From: BOKV01 sp049289295
GTDB taxonomy: Bacteria; Pseudomonadota; Alphaproteobacteria; Rhizobiales; Rhizobiaceae
Length of the DNA stretch: 64,000 nt
Assembly: GCA_049289295.1 (NCBI GenBank)
Contig: JBATLL010000102.1
Location: forward strand, 1 to 64,000
Direction: 5' to 3'
Of the stretch, positions 18,080 to 27,373 are shown piece after piece. The notes beneath the pieces are model-generated. The model was not told the DNA's origin and did not search any database. It was given only the letters and a program-made list of their open reading frames with translations. The position numbers and the translations under genes are program-made. Position 1 is the first letter of the stretch; the number at the start of each line of letters is the position of its first letter.

Positions 18080-18706
18080 ATGACCCTTTTCGTGATCCTT
18101 CTGGGTGGAGACGTCACACCCTCGCCCCGCCTGCTGACCCATATCAGCGGCGCGCGCGCAATTGCTGCCGATTCAGGCATGAAGCACGCCCATGCGCTTG
18201 GCATCACGCCCGAACTGTGGGTGGGTGATTTCGACAGTTCCAGCAAGGGGCTGCAGGACGCCTACAAGGCCGTTCCCCGCCTGCCCTATCCGCGGGACAA
18301 GGACCAGACGGATGGGGAAATCGCAGCCGCGCAGGCGCTGAAGCTGGGCGCGACCCGCCTTCTTTTTGCAGGCGCATTCGGCGGCGAACGCACCGATCAT
18401 GAATTTGCCCATCTGGCCGCAGCGATCCGACTGAGCGAAGCGGGAACCAGCATTGTGTTGAGCGATGGCAGGCAGGAAGCCTGGCCGGTTCCAGCGAGCG
18501 GCCTGAAACCGGACCTGCCGGACGGCACAATGTTCAGCCTGCTGGCGTTCGGTGATCTGGAGGGGCTCACCCTCACGGGCGCGAAATGGCCGCTGCAGGA
18601 TGCCGATGTCGGATTTGGCTCAAGCCTCACCCTGTCCAATCAGGTCGACGGATCGCTCGAAGTATCCCTGAAAGCCGGACGCGCACTGCTGCTCGCCCAT
18701 ATCTGA
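18080..18706 (+). CDS. thiN: Thiamine pyrophosphokinase
   Basis: A 208-residue thiamine diphosphokinase, converting thiamine plus ATP into TPP. The family motifs GDFDS (residues 49-53) and DKDQTD (73-78) are present, followed by GAFGGERTDHEFAHL. It is divergent from thiBPQ, so imported thiamine can be activated directly. No good Shine-Dalgarno sequence is visible before the ATG, so leaderless or weak translation is possible. Its last 67 bases overlap the 3' end of the convergent decarboxylase gene. Confidence 0.92.
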   Translation: MTLFVILLGGDVTPSPRLLTHISGARAIAADSGMKHAHALGITPELWVGDFDSSSKGLQDAYKAVPRLPYPRDKDQTDGEIAAAQALKLGATRLLFAGAFGGERTDHEFAHLAAAIRLSEAGTSIVLSDGRQEAWPVPASGLKPDLPDGTMFSLLAFGDLEGLTLTGAKWPLQDADVGFGSSLTLSNQVDGSLEVSLKAGRALLLAHI

Positions 18707-20307
18707 CCCGCCTGGGCCAGCCAAGAACTTGATTCATCGACGCGAATGAGCGTTGGCCGGTCGGCTGCAAGCGCATCGGTGACAGCCTTGCGAAAGGCTG
18801 CCTCGTCGCCCGGCTCGCAACCATGGCAACGATATGCTTTGGCCAGCGCCATGAAATCGGGCCCGATGCCATCCACCGCAACGCGCGGCACATTGAGCGA
18901 GCGCATGTCATCACGGATCTGCTTGTAGCCCTGATTGTCCCAGACGATGAAGGGAATTGCCAGCTTCTGCTCGGCGGCAGTGATGAGCTCCTGCGCGCAG
19001 AACATCATGCCCCCATCCCCCGCCATGACAACGACCGCGCGTTCCGGCTCCGCAATCTTCGCACCGGCCGCCAATGGAAAGGCAAATCCCAGAGTGCAGT
19101 AACCCGCACCATAGAACCAGCCGCGCGGCTTGCGCGAAACCAGACCGAAGGAAGCCGAATAGGCAACCTGGCAGGCATCCCCGGTAATGATGGCTTCGTC
19201 CTCAAGAAGATCACGCAGGACTGAAAGCAGTTTCACATGCTTGCGCTCATGATCGCCCAGACTTGCCTCGATACTGGCGCGGATGGTTGCGACATGGGTC
19301 GCGGCCCGTTCGATCCTTTCCCTGCTGGCGCTGCCCAGTCTTTCGCTGAGCCCCCGGGCTGCCGACGCTGCATCGCCAATGATGCCGATGGTTGCGGGAT
19401 AACGATCATTGATTTTCGCCGGATCAATGTCGATGCGTATGATCTGGCCAGCAATCGCCATGCGCGGCAGGTAGGAATCGGTTTCCGACAGTTCCGTTCC
19501 AATCGCCAGCACGACATCAGCTTCACCCAGCAAGGCCTGGACCTCGGGCCTGGAAATCGCACCACCCAGGCTCAAGGGATGATCGTCGGGCATGATGCCC
19601 TTGCCGGCATTGGTCGCAACCGCAATTGCGCCCGTCTTTTCAACAAGTGCCTGCACATCCGCTTCCACCGCCCCGCCGCCTGCTATCACCACCGGCAGTT
19701 TCGCTTTGCCAAGCATAGCCGCTGCCGCATCAAGGCGCGCCGCATCTGCCTGCGGTCGCGATGGCAACACAACCGGCGTCCAGTCCGCTTCAAGGAACTG
19801 GTCCAGAACATCGACCGGGATCGCAATGTGAACGGGCCGTGGCCTGCTGCTGGCAAAGTGTGAGAAAGCCTGCGCCATGAGATCGGGTATGTCTTCGGGC
19901 TGGCGCGCGAGCGCACTGAAAGCGGTGACAGGGCGCGTTACCGCACAAAGATCGGTCACCTCGTGCAGCGTTCCCCAGCCCTTGCCCAGCGTATCCAGCC
20001 TTGCTTCAGCCGAAATCAGGAGAATGGGCACGGAATCATTGTAGGCCTGCCCCAGTGGCGTGAGCGCATTGGTGACGCCAGGCCCCGAAATGGTCAGCAG
20101 CACACCGGGCTTGCCGCTGGCGCGCGCATAGCCATCCGCCATGAAGCCTGCGCCCATTTCGTTGCGCGCTTGAATGTGGCGCACTGCCGATCCCTCCCCC
20201 AGCCCGCGATAGAATTCGAGGGTGTGAACGCCGGGAATACCGAAAACCGTATCAACCCCATAGCGCGACAAGAGGCGAATGACCGCCTCACCGGTGCTGA
20301 TTTTCAT
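18640..20307 (-). CDS. TPP-dependent decarboxylase, probably 5-guanidino-2-oxopentanoate decarboxylase
   Basis: A 555-residue enzyme of the acetolactate synthase family. The N-terminal pyrimidine domain contains GIPGVHTLEFYRGL and the glutamate RNEMGAGFMADGYAR; the C-terminal domain has the TPP/Mg motif GDGGMMFCAQEL...DNQGY. The opening GIPGVHT.EFYRGL resembles enzymes of the arginine transaminase pathway (AruI type), which decarboxylate 5-guanidino-2-oxopentanoate to 4-guanidinobutyraldehyde. That name is from remembered similarity; acetolactate synthase-like activity cannot be excluded. No small regulatory ilvH subunit is nearby. About 22 C-terminal residues are coded antisense to the end of thiN. 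Confidence 0.72.
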   Translation of the reverse strand: MKISTGEAVIRLLSRYGVDTVFGIPGVHTLEFYRGLGEGSAVRHIQARNEMGAGFMADGYARASGKPGVLLTISGPGVTNALTPLGQAYNDSVPILLISAEARLDTLGKGWGTLHEVTDLCAVTRPVTAFSALARQPEDIPDLMAQAFSHFASSRPRPVHIAIPVDVLDQFLEADWTPVVLPSRPQADAARLDAAAAMLGKAKLPVVIAGGGAVEADVQALVEKTGAIAVATNAGKGIMPDDHPLSLGGAISRPEVQALLGEADVVLAIGTELSETDSYLPRMAIAGQIIRIDIDPAKINDRYPATIGIIGDAASAARGLSERLGSASRERIERAATHVATIRASIEASLGDHERKHVKLLSVLRDLLEDEAIITGDACQVAYSASFGLVSRKPRGWFYGAGYCTLGFAFPLAAGAKIAEPERAVVVMAGDGGMMFCAQELITAAEQKLAIPFIVWDNQGYKQIRDDMRSLNVPRVAVDGIGPDFMALAKAYRCHGCEPGDEAAFRKAVTDALAADRPTLIRVDESSSWLAQAGQIWASSSARPAFRDTSSDPST

Positions 20308-20331
20308 GTCTTTCTCCGCTGCCAGTTACGC

Positions 20332-21996
20332 CTAGGCCTCGTGGGTAATGCGTCCACCGCACATTGTCAGTACCGGCGTAACGGAAGCAATCGCTTCGGG
20401 GTCGATGGCTTCAAGGTCTTGCGACAGGATCACGATATCAGCATACTTGCCCGATTCCAGTGTGCCGGTCTTGTCCTCCATGAACTGGGTATAGGCACCA
20501 TCGATCGTATAGCCGGCGATTGCCTCCATCAGGCTTGCACTCTGGTCCGGCATGTCGTCAGCCCACTTCTTGCGGGTCACGGCTGCATGGATACCCAGAA
20601 TGGGTTCGATGGGTGAGACGGGCCAGTCGGAAGCAAAACAGATCCGGGCACCGGCGTTCCAGATGCTGCGCCATGCATAGGAATGAGGCCAGCGGTGCCG
20701 CCCGATTGCCGACACGGTCGGTTCAAGCGGAAGCCCCATCGTTCCCGGTGGGTGTGGCGGTTGCATGGAGGCAATGACCCCCAGTTCAGCAAAACGGCCA
20801 ATGTCCTCTGGGTGAACGACCTCTATATGCTCGATGCGGTGGCGGCTGTCGCGCTTTCCATTTGCGCGTTGTGCAGCCTCATAACCATTGAGCACGGACC
20901 TGACCGCACCATCGCCAATCGCGTGAACGCTGATCTGCAGCCCGCGCCGGTCGATCTCGATGGCGGCTTCATTGAAAGCCTCGTCAGAAAAGAGCGGCTC
21001 TCCCCGCCAACACGGCTTGTCACCATAATCCTCGACCATGACGGCAGTGCGCGAATCCAGCACACCGTCGATGAATATCTTCACACGGCCCGATTTCAGC
21101 ATGTCACTGGCGAAGCGACGGTGCATTTCGCTCGCCTGTTCCAGCGAGGAAAGCGGCTTGCTGTTGGTAAGGTGGAACGGCACTTCGGCCCGGCAAAGCA
21201 GGTCGCCCTGATCTTCAACCTGCTTGAGCAATTCCAGCTGATAAAAGTTCCCGTCCATGTTGTGGAATGACGTGATGCCATGGCTCGCGCAATAGGCCAG
21301 CCCGCGCTTGAGCACTGCCGCGTCCTTGTCGCGTTCACTGGCAGTCAGGCTGGAATCGGGTTCCACCCCTTCCAGGCCGAGGCGCTCCCTTCCACCTGAA
21401 TTTCGAAGCCCAAGCACCGGCCGGATGGCCTCGCCTTCGCGCAACTCACCGTTTGCCAGTCCGTCACTGCCCATTACCACTTCATTGCCAACGCCGACAT
21501 CACGCCCGTGCAGCAGACCCGCGCGCTCAAGTGCAATCGTATTGGCCCATGCCGTGTGATGATCGGGCGCGAACAGAATGACGGGACGATCCGGCACCAT
21601 CTGGTCGAGGTGATGGCGGGTCAGCGGTTCCTTTTCCCCAAGCAGCAGATAGTTTGCTCCCTTGGCGACGAGCAGGGCCTCATCCGGTCGCGTGGCGGCA
21701 TAGTTGCGCAAGGCCTTCTGCAACGCAGCAAATCCGAATACGGAAAAAAGCTGAAGCTTGTCCAGGTCAGCCGCCCCGCCAAACAGGTGTAGATGGCTTT
21801 CAACGAACCCGGGCAGAACACTGGCACCCTGCGCGTCGATCACCTTCGTATGCCTTTCGCGCAGGGCTTCGATATCGCCATTCGAGCCGATTGCGATGAT
21901 CCGCCCATTTGCGACAGCCAGCGCCTGCGCGCGTGGCGCAAGCGGATTCATCGTGAGAATTCTGCCATTCCGGATGATGGTATCTGCGCCAGCCAT
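20332..21996 (-). CDS. Amidohydrolase family 3 protein (YtcJ-like)
   Basis: A 554-residue metal-dependent amidohydrolase. It has the N-terminal beta-sandwich strand set (ADTIIRNGRILTMNP), the metal motif SHLHLFG, later HAIGDGAVRSV and HRIEHIEVV, and the C-terminal FASDWPVSPIEPILGIHAAVTR with the metal aspartate. YtcJ-type proteins hydrolyse amide or imine bonds of mostly unknown substrates. It is upstream of the TPP enzyme on the same strand with a 24-base gap, so the two are probably cotranscribed, and it diverges from the potA-like gene. AGGAGGG precedes the ATG. Confidence 0.85.
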   Translation of the reverse strand: MAGADTIIRNGRILTMNPLAPRAQALAVANGRIIAIGSNGDIEALRERHTKVIDAQGASVLPGFVESHLHLFGGAADLDKLQLFSVFGFAALQKALRNYAATRPDEALLVAKGANYLLLGEKEPLTRHHLDQMVPDRPVILFAPDHHTAWANTIALERAGLLHGRDVGVGNEVVMGSDGLANGELREGEAIRPVLGLRNSGGRERLGLEGVEPDSSLTASERDKDAAVLKRGLAYCASHGITSFHNMDGNFYQLELLKQVEDQGDLLCRAEVPFHLTNSKPLSSLEQASEMHRRFASDMLKSGRVKIFIDGVLDSRTAVMVEDYGDKPCWRGEPLFSDEAFNEAAIEIDRRGLQISVHAIGDGAVRSVLNGYEAAQRANGKRDSRHRIEHIEVVHPEDIGRFAELGVIASMQPPHPPGTMGLPLEPTVSAIGRHRWPHSYAWRSIWNAGARICFASDWPVSPIEPILGIHAAVTRKKWADDMPDQSASLMEAIAGYTIDGAYTQFMEDKTGTLESGKYADIVILSQDLEAIDPEAIASVTPVLTMCGGRITHEA

Positions 21997-22159
21997 GAGC
22001 CCTCCTGCATGCGAATTGGCGCGAAGCTATCACCGCTTTTGTGACCCGTCATCACGAAACCGGCTAAATAGCGCTTGTCACGCCGGTGATTTTTTTCATA
22101 GGCTACGCCAAGAGCTCGATGGCGCGATAGACGACAAGGGCTACCAGGGGAGAGAAGTA

Positions 22160-23302
22160 TTGGCGAGCAACGGCAATTCGACCGTGCGGAATCGGAGTGC
22201 GGACAGCACCGACAAGAACCGCTCACCCGCCATTCGCGTGCGCAACGTTTCGAAGATATTCCACGGCGAGACCGAAGTGCGCGCGCTCGACAATGTCTCC
22301 ATCGACATTCTTGAAAACGAGTTTTTCACGCTTCTGGGCCCGTCCGGCTGTGGCAAGACCACGCTGCTTCGCCTGATCGCAGGCTTCGACCACCCCACTG
22401 CCGGCGAGATATTCCTCAATGGGCAGGACATCGCGACGCTTCCGCCCTACAAGCGTCCGGTCAACACCGTTTTCCAGAGCTACGCCCTGTTCCCGCACAT
22501 GAGCGTTGCGGACAATATCGGCTTCGGGCTGAAAATGCTCGGCAAGTCGCAGGCCGAGACCAGTGCGCGCGTCAACGAGATGCTCAAGCTGGTGCGCATG
22601 GAATCCATGGCCGGGCGGCGCACGGACCAGATTTCGGGCGGTCAGCAGCAGCGCGTGGCACTGGCCCGGGCACTGGCACCCCAGCCCAGGGTTCTCCTGC
22701 TTGATGAGCCGCTTTCTGCGCTTGATTACAAGCTGCGCAAGGAGATGCAGATCGAACTCAAGCGCATGCAGAACGAGACCGGCATCACCTTCATTTTCGT
22801 CACCCACGACCAGGAAGAAGCGCTGACAATGTCGGACCGCATCGCGGTCATGTCACAAGGCGATGTCCTTCAGGTTGGCACGCCGAGGGAAATCTACCAC
22901 CACCCAGCGGTGCGTTTCGTTGCCGATTTCATTGGCGACTCCAATTTCCTCAATGCACAGATTGTTTCCGTCGCTTCCGGCAAGGCCAGGGTGAAGCTCG
23001 ATGCCGGACCGCAGATCACCGCTGGAATCCCGCATGGCGCCGCACCCAAGGGCAAGGTCACCGTTGTCATCAGGCCCGAACACGCAACCATTTCCGGCAA
23101 ACCCACAAAGGACCATGTAAAGGCCACGGTCGAGAATGTCGTCTATTTCGGCACTGACACGCTCTTCCATTGCGCGCTTGACGACGGCACCAACTTCACC
23201 GTGCGCGAGCAGAACCGGGAGATTGCCGAGGCCGGAATGAAGGTTGGTGACAAGGTTGGCATAGCAATATCCACTGGCGCGGCGCAGGTTCTCAGAGACT
23301 GA
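22160..23302 (+). CDS. potA: Spermidine/putrescine-type ABC transporter ATPase (PotA-like)
   Basis: A 380-residue ABC ATPase with Walker A GPSGCGKTT near residue 60, signature SGGQQQRVALARAL, Walker B LLLDEPLSALD and a C-terminal TOBE domain (NVVYFGTDTLFH). I place the start at TTG 22160, preceded by GGGGAG at seven bases, because the frame upstream is antisense to the amidohydrolase and lacks similarity. It is the first gene of a potABCD-like operon and is followed two bases later by potB. Confidence 0.85.
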   Translation: MASNGNSTVRNRSADSTDKNRSPAIRVRNVSKIFHGETEVRALDNVSIDILENEFFTLLGPSGCGKTTLLRLIAGFDHPTAGEIFLNGQDIATLPPYKRPVNTVFQSYALFPHMSVADNIGFGLKMLGKSQAETSARVNEMLKLVRMESMAGRRTDQISGGQQQRVALARALAPQPRVLLLDEPLSALDYKLRKEMQIELKRMQNETGITFIFVTHDQEEALTMSDRIAVMSQGDVLQVGTPREIYHHPAVRFVADFIGDSNFLNAQIVSVASGKARVKLDAGPQITAGIPHGAAPKGKVTVVIRPEHATISGKPTKDHVKATVENVVYFGTDTLFHCALDDGTNFTVREQNREIAEAGMKVGDKVGIAISTGAAQVLRD

Positions 23303-23304
23303 TC

Positions 23305-24228
23305 ATGGCCAACGCAACGCAAATCGCAGAACAGGCCGAACAGCGAAAGGTAAGGAACCGATGGCTGCTGGCAACGCCAGCACTGGTGGTCATCTTCCTG
23401 GCAGCGGTTGGCCCACTTGCGGTGATGGTCGTCTATTCGCTGCTTCTCAAGAACGGCTATGGCGGCGTCCACTGGCAATTCTCGACCGACGCCTGGTTCA
23501 GCGTCTTCTTCGAGCGCGACATTTTCGATGACAAGCTCGGACTGGCAGACGCGCATGTCTCCATTTTCTGGCGCTCGATAAAGCTGTCCATGTTGACAAC
23601 CATCCTGTGCCTGCTGATTGGTTTTCCCACCGCCTATTTCATCGCGACACGCCCGGCCAGGTACAGGGATCTGTGGCTGTTCCTTATTACCATCCCCTTC
23701 TGGACGAACCTGCTGATCCGAACTTTCGCGATCCAGGAAATCCTGCGCAATGAAGGCATCATCAACACGATCCTGGTGCGCACCGGCATCATCGATGCAC
23801 CGATCCAGATGCTGTTCACGGATTTTGCCATCACGCTTGGCATGATCTACGTCTTTCTGCCGCTGATGGTCCTGCCGCTATATGCGAGCATGGAGAAGCT
23901 CGACTTTCGCCTGATCGAGGCGGGATATGATCTCTATGCAACCCGCCTGCAGGTGCTTCGCCGCATCATTATCCCGCTGGTGAAGCCCGGCATCATTGCC
24001 GGTTCGATTCTTGTTTTCGTGCCATCGCTTGGCGCCTACGTCACCCCCCGCGTACTGGGTGGCGGCAAGAACCTGATGATCGGAAACCTGATCGAATTGC
24101 AATTTGGCCAGGGCAGGAACTGGCCACTGGGCGCGGCACTGTCGCTGCTCCTGCTGGCCATCGTCATGACGGCGATGCTGCTCTACATCAGGCAATCCTC
24201 GAAGAACGGCGGTGGCGGACATGGCTAG
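23305..24228 (+). CDS. potB: Spermidine/putrescine-type ABC permease (PotB-like)
   Basis: A 307-residue permease with an N-terminal helix (WLLATPALVVIFLAAVGPLAVMVVYSLL) and a conserved EAA loop (FRLIEAGYDLYATRLQVLRRIIIPLVKPG). The helices and the SLGAYVTPRVLGG segment are typical of PotB. It is 2 bases after potA and overlaps potC. Confidence 0.88.
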   Translation: MANATQIAEQAEQRKVRNRWLLATPALVVIFLAAVGPLAVMVVYSLLLKNGYGGVHWQFSTDAWFSVFFERDIFDDKLGLADAHVSIFWRSIKLSMLTTILCLLIGFPTAYFIATRPARYRDLWLFLITIPFWTNLLIRTFAIQEILRNEGIINTILVRTGIIDAPIQMLFTDFAITLGMIYVFLPLMVLPLYASMEKLDFRLIEAGYDLYATRLQVLRRIIIPLVKPGIIAGSILVFVPSLGAYVTPRVLGGGKNLMIGNLIELQFGQGRNWPLGAALSLLLLAIVMTAMLLYIRQSSKNGGGGHG

Positions 24229-25027
24229 GTCCACTCCCTTCTCCGTTCGCCGCCAGACGGGCTTCACGACAATCGCGCTCGCCTGCTTCTTCATGCTGTA
24301 CATGCCCATCGTCACGCTGGCCGTCTATTCTTTCAATCACGGCCTGTCGGTTGGCATCTGGGAAGGTTTTTCACTGCGCTGGTATGCTTTGGCCTGGGCC
24401 AACGAACAGGTGCAGGACGCTTCCATCCGCTCGTTCCAGGTGGCGTCCTTCGCTGCGGTCTGCGCTACCATACTGGCGACCATGGCAGCGCTGGCCACGA
24501 CCCGGACCGAACGCTATCGCGGCATGACGGCAATCTACGCTTTCGTCAACGTGCCGCTGATGGTTCCGGAAATCGTCACCGGCATTTCGCTCCTCATTGT
24601 CTTCTCGGTGATCAAGGTCTGGTCAGGCTATACCGGGCTTGGCTACATGCTTGCGGCACATACCGCCTTTTGCACGCCATTCGCCTTCATGCCGATAAGG
24701 GCGCGGCTGGAGAGCATGGACAGCACGCTGGAAACGGCTGCTTCCGATCTTTACGCAACGCCCTGGCAAGCCTTTCGCCTGATCACCTTGCCCCTGCTCT
24801 GGCCGGGAATTCTTGGCGGATTCATGCTGGCATTCGTTATCTCGCTGGATGACGTCGTCATTACCGAATTCGTCAAGTCAGCCGGCCAGGAAACGCTGCC
24901 GACCTACATGCTTGGTCAGTTGCGCCGCATTGTAACACCACAGATGAATGCGATTTCCACCGTGTTCCTCGGCATATCCATCATCATCGTCACGCTGTTT
25001 TTCTTCCTCACCAGAAAGAGGGCGTGA
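24221..25027 (+). CDS. potC: Spermidine/putrescine-type ABC permease (PotC-like)
   Basis: A 268-residue permease with the PotC features YMPIVTLAVYSFN, the EAA loop LETAASDLYATPWQAFRLITLPLLWPG and VISLDDVVITEFV. An in-frame GTG at 24212 would add three residues; ATG 24221 overlaps the potB stop by 8 bases. It forms the membrane pore with PotB. Confidence 0.88.
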   Translation: MARSTPFSVRRQTGFTTIALACFFMLYMPIVTLAVYSFNHGLSVGIWEGFSLRWYALAWANEQVQDASIRSFQVASFAAVCATILATMAALATTRTERYRGMTAIYAFVNVPLMVPEIVTGISLLIVFSVIKVWSGYTGLGYMLAAHTAFCTPFAFMPIRARLESMDSTLETAASDLYATPWQAFRLITLPLLWPGILGGFMLAFVISLDDVVITEFVKSAGQETLPTYMLGQLRRIVTPQMNAISTVFLGISIIIVTLFFFLTRKRA

Positions 25028-25056
25028 CACCACACCTGCAACTGGAGAAAATGACC

Positions 25057-26088
25057 ATGAAAGCCAGAATTACAGGACTTCTTGCAGCGAGCGCTTTCGC
25101 CCTGTCGGCGACTACCGCAATGGCTGCAGGCGAATTGAACATCTTCAACTGGGGCAATTACACCAACCCGGAACTGATCAAGAAGTTCGAGGAAAAGTTC
25201 GACGTGAAGGTGACGGTTACCGACTATGACTCGAACGACACCGCCATTGCCAAGATCAAGGCCGGCGGTCACGGCTTCGACATCGTCGTGCCAACGCACA
25301 CCCATGTGCCCATCTACATTTCCGAAGGGCTGCTGCTTGAATCGCGGCCAGACCAGATGGAAAACTTCAAGAATGTCGACGAGCGCTGGGTAGGCGTTGC
25401 TTGGGATGAAGGCCGTCACTACACCGTGCCATGGCAGTGGGGTTCGACCGGCGTCATCGTCAACACCAAATACTATAGCGGTGACATCAACACCGCCGCC
25501 ATCTTCCTTGATCCCCCAGCAGAACTGGTCGGCAAGATCAACGTGGTTCCGGAAATGAACGACGTCATGTCTCTGGCTATTCCTTATGTTGGCGGCGAGC
25601 CGTGCACGACGGACCTTGAAGTCCTCAAGAAGGTTCGCGACAAGCTGCTGGAAGCCAAGCCGAAATGGCTCGGAATGGACTATGGTAACGTCGAGAAATT
25701 CGCCAAGGAAGACATGATCGCCGGTGTCAACTGGAATGGCGCCACGTTCCGCGTCCGCCTCCAGAACGAAGCCGTCCAGTATGGTTATCCAAAGGATGGC
25801 TTCCCGCTGTGGATGGACTCTGTCGCCATCCTCAAGGACGCCAAGAACGTCGACAATGCCAAACTGTTCCAGAACTTCATCATGGAACCCGAAAATGCAG
25901 GCCTCATCTCGGCCTTCGCGCGCTATGCGAACGGCATCAAGGGATCGGAAGCCTTCATGCCGGAAGACATGAAGACCGCACCGGAAATCGTCATCCCGGC
26001 GGAATTCGCGGACAAGGGCAAATTCAACGCCTGCCCGCCTGAGGCGATCGAGATCTACACCAAGATCTGGACCGAACTCCTGAAGTAA
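25057..26088 (+). CDS. potD: Polyamine-binding periplasmic protein (PotD/PotF-like)
   Basis: A 343-residue binding protein. The signal peptide MKARITGLLAASAFALSATTAMA is followed by GELNIFNWGNYTNPELIKKFEE, the usual mature start of the PotD/PotF family, and then by VTVTDYDSNDTAIAKIKAGG. The start at 25057 has GGAG nine bases upstream, better than the ATG six bases earlier. Specificity among putrescine, spermidine and acetylated or conjugated forms cannot be read from sequence, but downstream and neighbouring genes process acyl- and carbamoyl-polyamines. Confidence 0.88.
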   Translation: MKARITGLLAASAFALSATTAMAAGELNIFNWGNYTNPELIKKFEEKFDVKVTVTDYDSNDTAIAKIKAGGHGFDIVVPTHTHVPIYISEGLLLESRPDQMENFKNVDERWVGVAWDEGRHYTVPWQWGSTGVIVNTKYYSGDINTAAIFLDPPAELVGKINVVPEMNDVMSLAIPYVGGEPCTTDLEVLKKVRDKLLEAKPKWLGMDYGNVEKFAKEDMIAGVNWNGATFRVRLQNEAVQYGYPKDGFPLWMDSVAILKDAKNVDNAKLFQNFIMEPENAGLISAFARYANGIKGSEAFMPEDMKTAPEIVIPAEFADKGKFNACPPEAIEIYTKIWTELLK

Positions 26089-26094
26089 GGGACT

Positions 26095-26125
26095 GGCGGG
26101 GCTCCTCCTGACGTGGAGCCTCGCC
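26095..26125 (+). other. Stable intercistronic hairpin after potD
   Basis: An 11-bp stem GGCGGGGCTCC / GGAGCCTCGCC with a nine-base loop and one G-T pair directly follows the potD stop. There is no T-run after it, so it is not a normal terminator. It more likely protects the 3' end of the potD message or dampens read-through into the hydrolase gene. Confidence 0.6.
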
Positions 26126-26134
26126 GTACACAGC

Positions 26135-27358
26135 ATGCAGTCGTATCGCAACTCTGAAAAACACCCGCCGATCATGCAGGGTAGCCCTCCGCCGGAGGAA
26201 TGGCGCATCCCCAGCAGGCTCTGGGACCAGCCGCCCTGGAACCGCTGGTCGTTCCAGCATGTGCGACAGTTGCTGCCGACCCAGACAGTTAGCCGCGGCA
26301 TCGGCCCGGCCTCCCCGCTCCCCGAGAATCACCAGGACATTCTGGACATCGAGTTTGATGCATTCGATAACCGGCGCATGAGCGTCGAGCAGATGCTGGA
26401 CGAAACCTACACCGATGGTTTCCTTGTCGCGATTGGCGGAAAGATCGTTCACGAATCCTACTACAACGCCATGACGCCGAGCTCGATACACCTCGCCCAG
26501 TCGGTCTCCAAATCGGTGACATCAAGTGTTGCCGGCATACTGATCGAACAGGGCCTGCTCGATCCGCAGGCACCAGTCACGCAATTTCTGCCGGAACTGG
26601 AACGCACGGCCTGGAAGGGCGCGACCCTGCGCCAGGTTCTCGACATGACCACCGGGGTCCGTTTCAACGAAGAATATACCGCCCCCGATTCCGATATAGC
26701 GATGACGGACGTGGCCAGCGGCTGGAAACCCCTGCCCGAGAACGCAGAAGCGGCCAACTGGCCCACCTGCATCTGGGATCAGATTCTGGGATTGAACGAA
26801 ATGGAAGCAGCCCATGGCGAGCAGTTCCACTATCGTTCGATAGAGACGGATGTACTCGCCTTTGCAATGGAACGCGTTTCGGGAAAACGTCTGTCCAACC
26901 TGGTAAGCGAACATCTGTGGTCACGCATCGGCGCGGAAACTGACGCCTGCTTCACCGTGGACAGTTCCGGCTATGCGCTGGCCGATGGTGGCTTCAATGC
27001 CTCGCTGCGCGATTTCGCGCGCTTCGGGCTCTTGCATCTGAATGCAGGTGTCAACCATCTGGGCGAGCAGGTAATTCCATCTGCGTGGATCGATGATATT
27101 CGGCGCGGCAGGCACGGCAAATTCAATGACGACTATCGCGACCTGCTGCCCAACGGCCAGTATCGCAACATGTTCTGGGTCGAGGACCGCGGCCGGGAAA
27201 CCGTTATGTGCCTGGGCGTTTTCGGACAGCTTGTCTACATCGCGCCCGAATATGATCTGGTGGCGGTCAAGCTGTCCACCTGGCCGGATTTTCTCAACAC
27301 GGAATTCAAGTCGAACACCTTGCGCGCCATTCATGCGGTTGCCCGCATGCTCGCCTGA
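26135..27358 (+). CDS. Beta-lactamase-fold serine hydrolase (NylB-like), copy 1
   Basis: A 407-residue protein of the class C beta-lactamase/DD-peptidase fold, without a signal peptide, so probably cytoplasmic. The SxxK motif is at S123-K126 (SVSKS) and the second catalytic tyrosine is probably Y233 (HYRSIETDVL). The best-known cytoplasmic relatives are 6-aminohexanoate-dimer hydrolase and related amide or ester hydrolases. It lies between potD and an amidase gene in the same operon, and a paralogue sits in the facing operon. I infer that it cleaves an amide of an imported amine; the substrate is not known. Confidence 0.78.
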   Translation: MQSYRNSEKHPPIMQGSPPPEEWRIPSRLWDQPPWNRWSFQHVRQLLPTQTVSRGIGPASPLPENHQDILDIEFDAFDNRRMSVEQMLDETYTDGFLVAIGGKIVHESYYNAMTPSSIHLAQSVSKSVTSSVAGILIEQGLLDPQAPVTQFLPELERTAWKGATLRQVLDMTTGVRFNEEYTAPDSDIAMTDVASGWKPLPENAEAANWPTCIWDQILGLNEMEAAHGEQFHYRSIETDVLAFAMERVSGKRLSNLVSEHLWSRIGAETDACFTVDSSGYALADGGFNASLRDFARFGLLHLNAGVNHLGEQVIPSAWIDDIRRGRHGKFNDDYRDLLPNGQYRNMFWVEDRGRETVMCLGVFGQLVYIAPEYDLVAVKLSTWPDFLNTEFKSNTLRAIHAVARMLA

Positions 27359-27373
27359 ATCATGGAGGACCAT

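Noticed and set aside
18640..20307. Acetolactate synthase for branched-chain amino acids
   Set aside because: There is no regulatory subunit or ilv gene nearby, and the N-terminal segment resembles guanidino-oxopentanoate decarboxylases; kept only as an alternative.
26095..26125. Intrinsic terminator after potD
   Set aside because: No T-run follows the stem, and the next gene starts ten bases later on the same strand.
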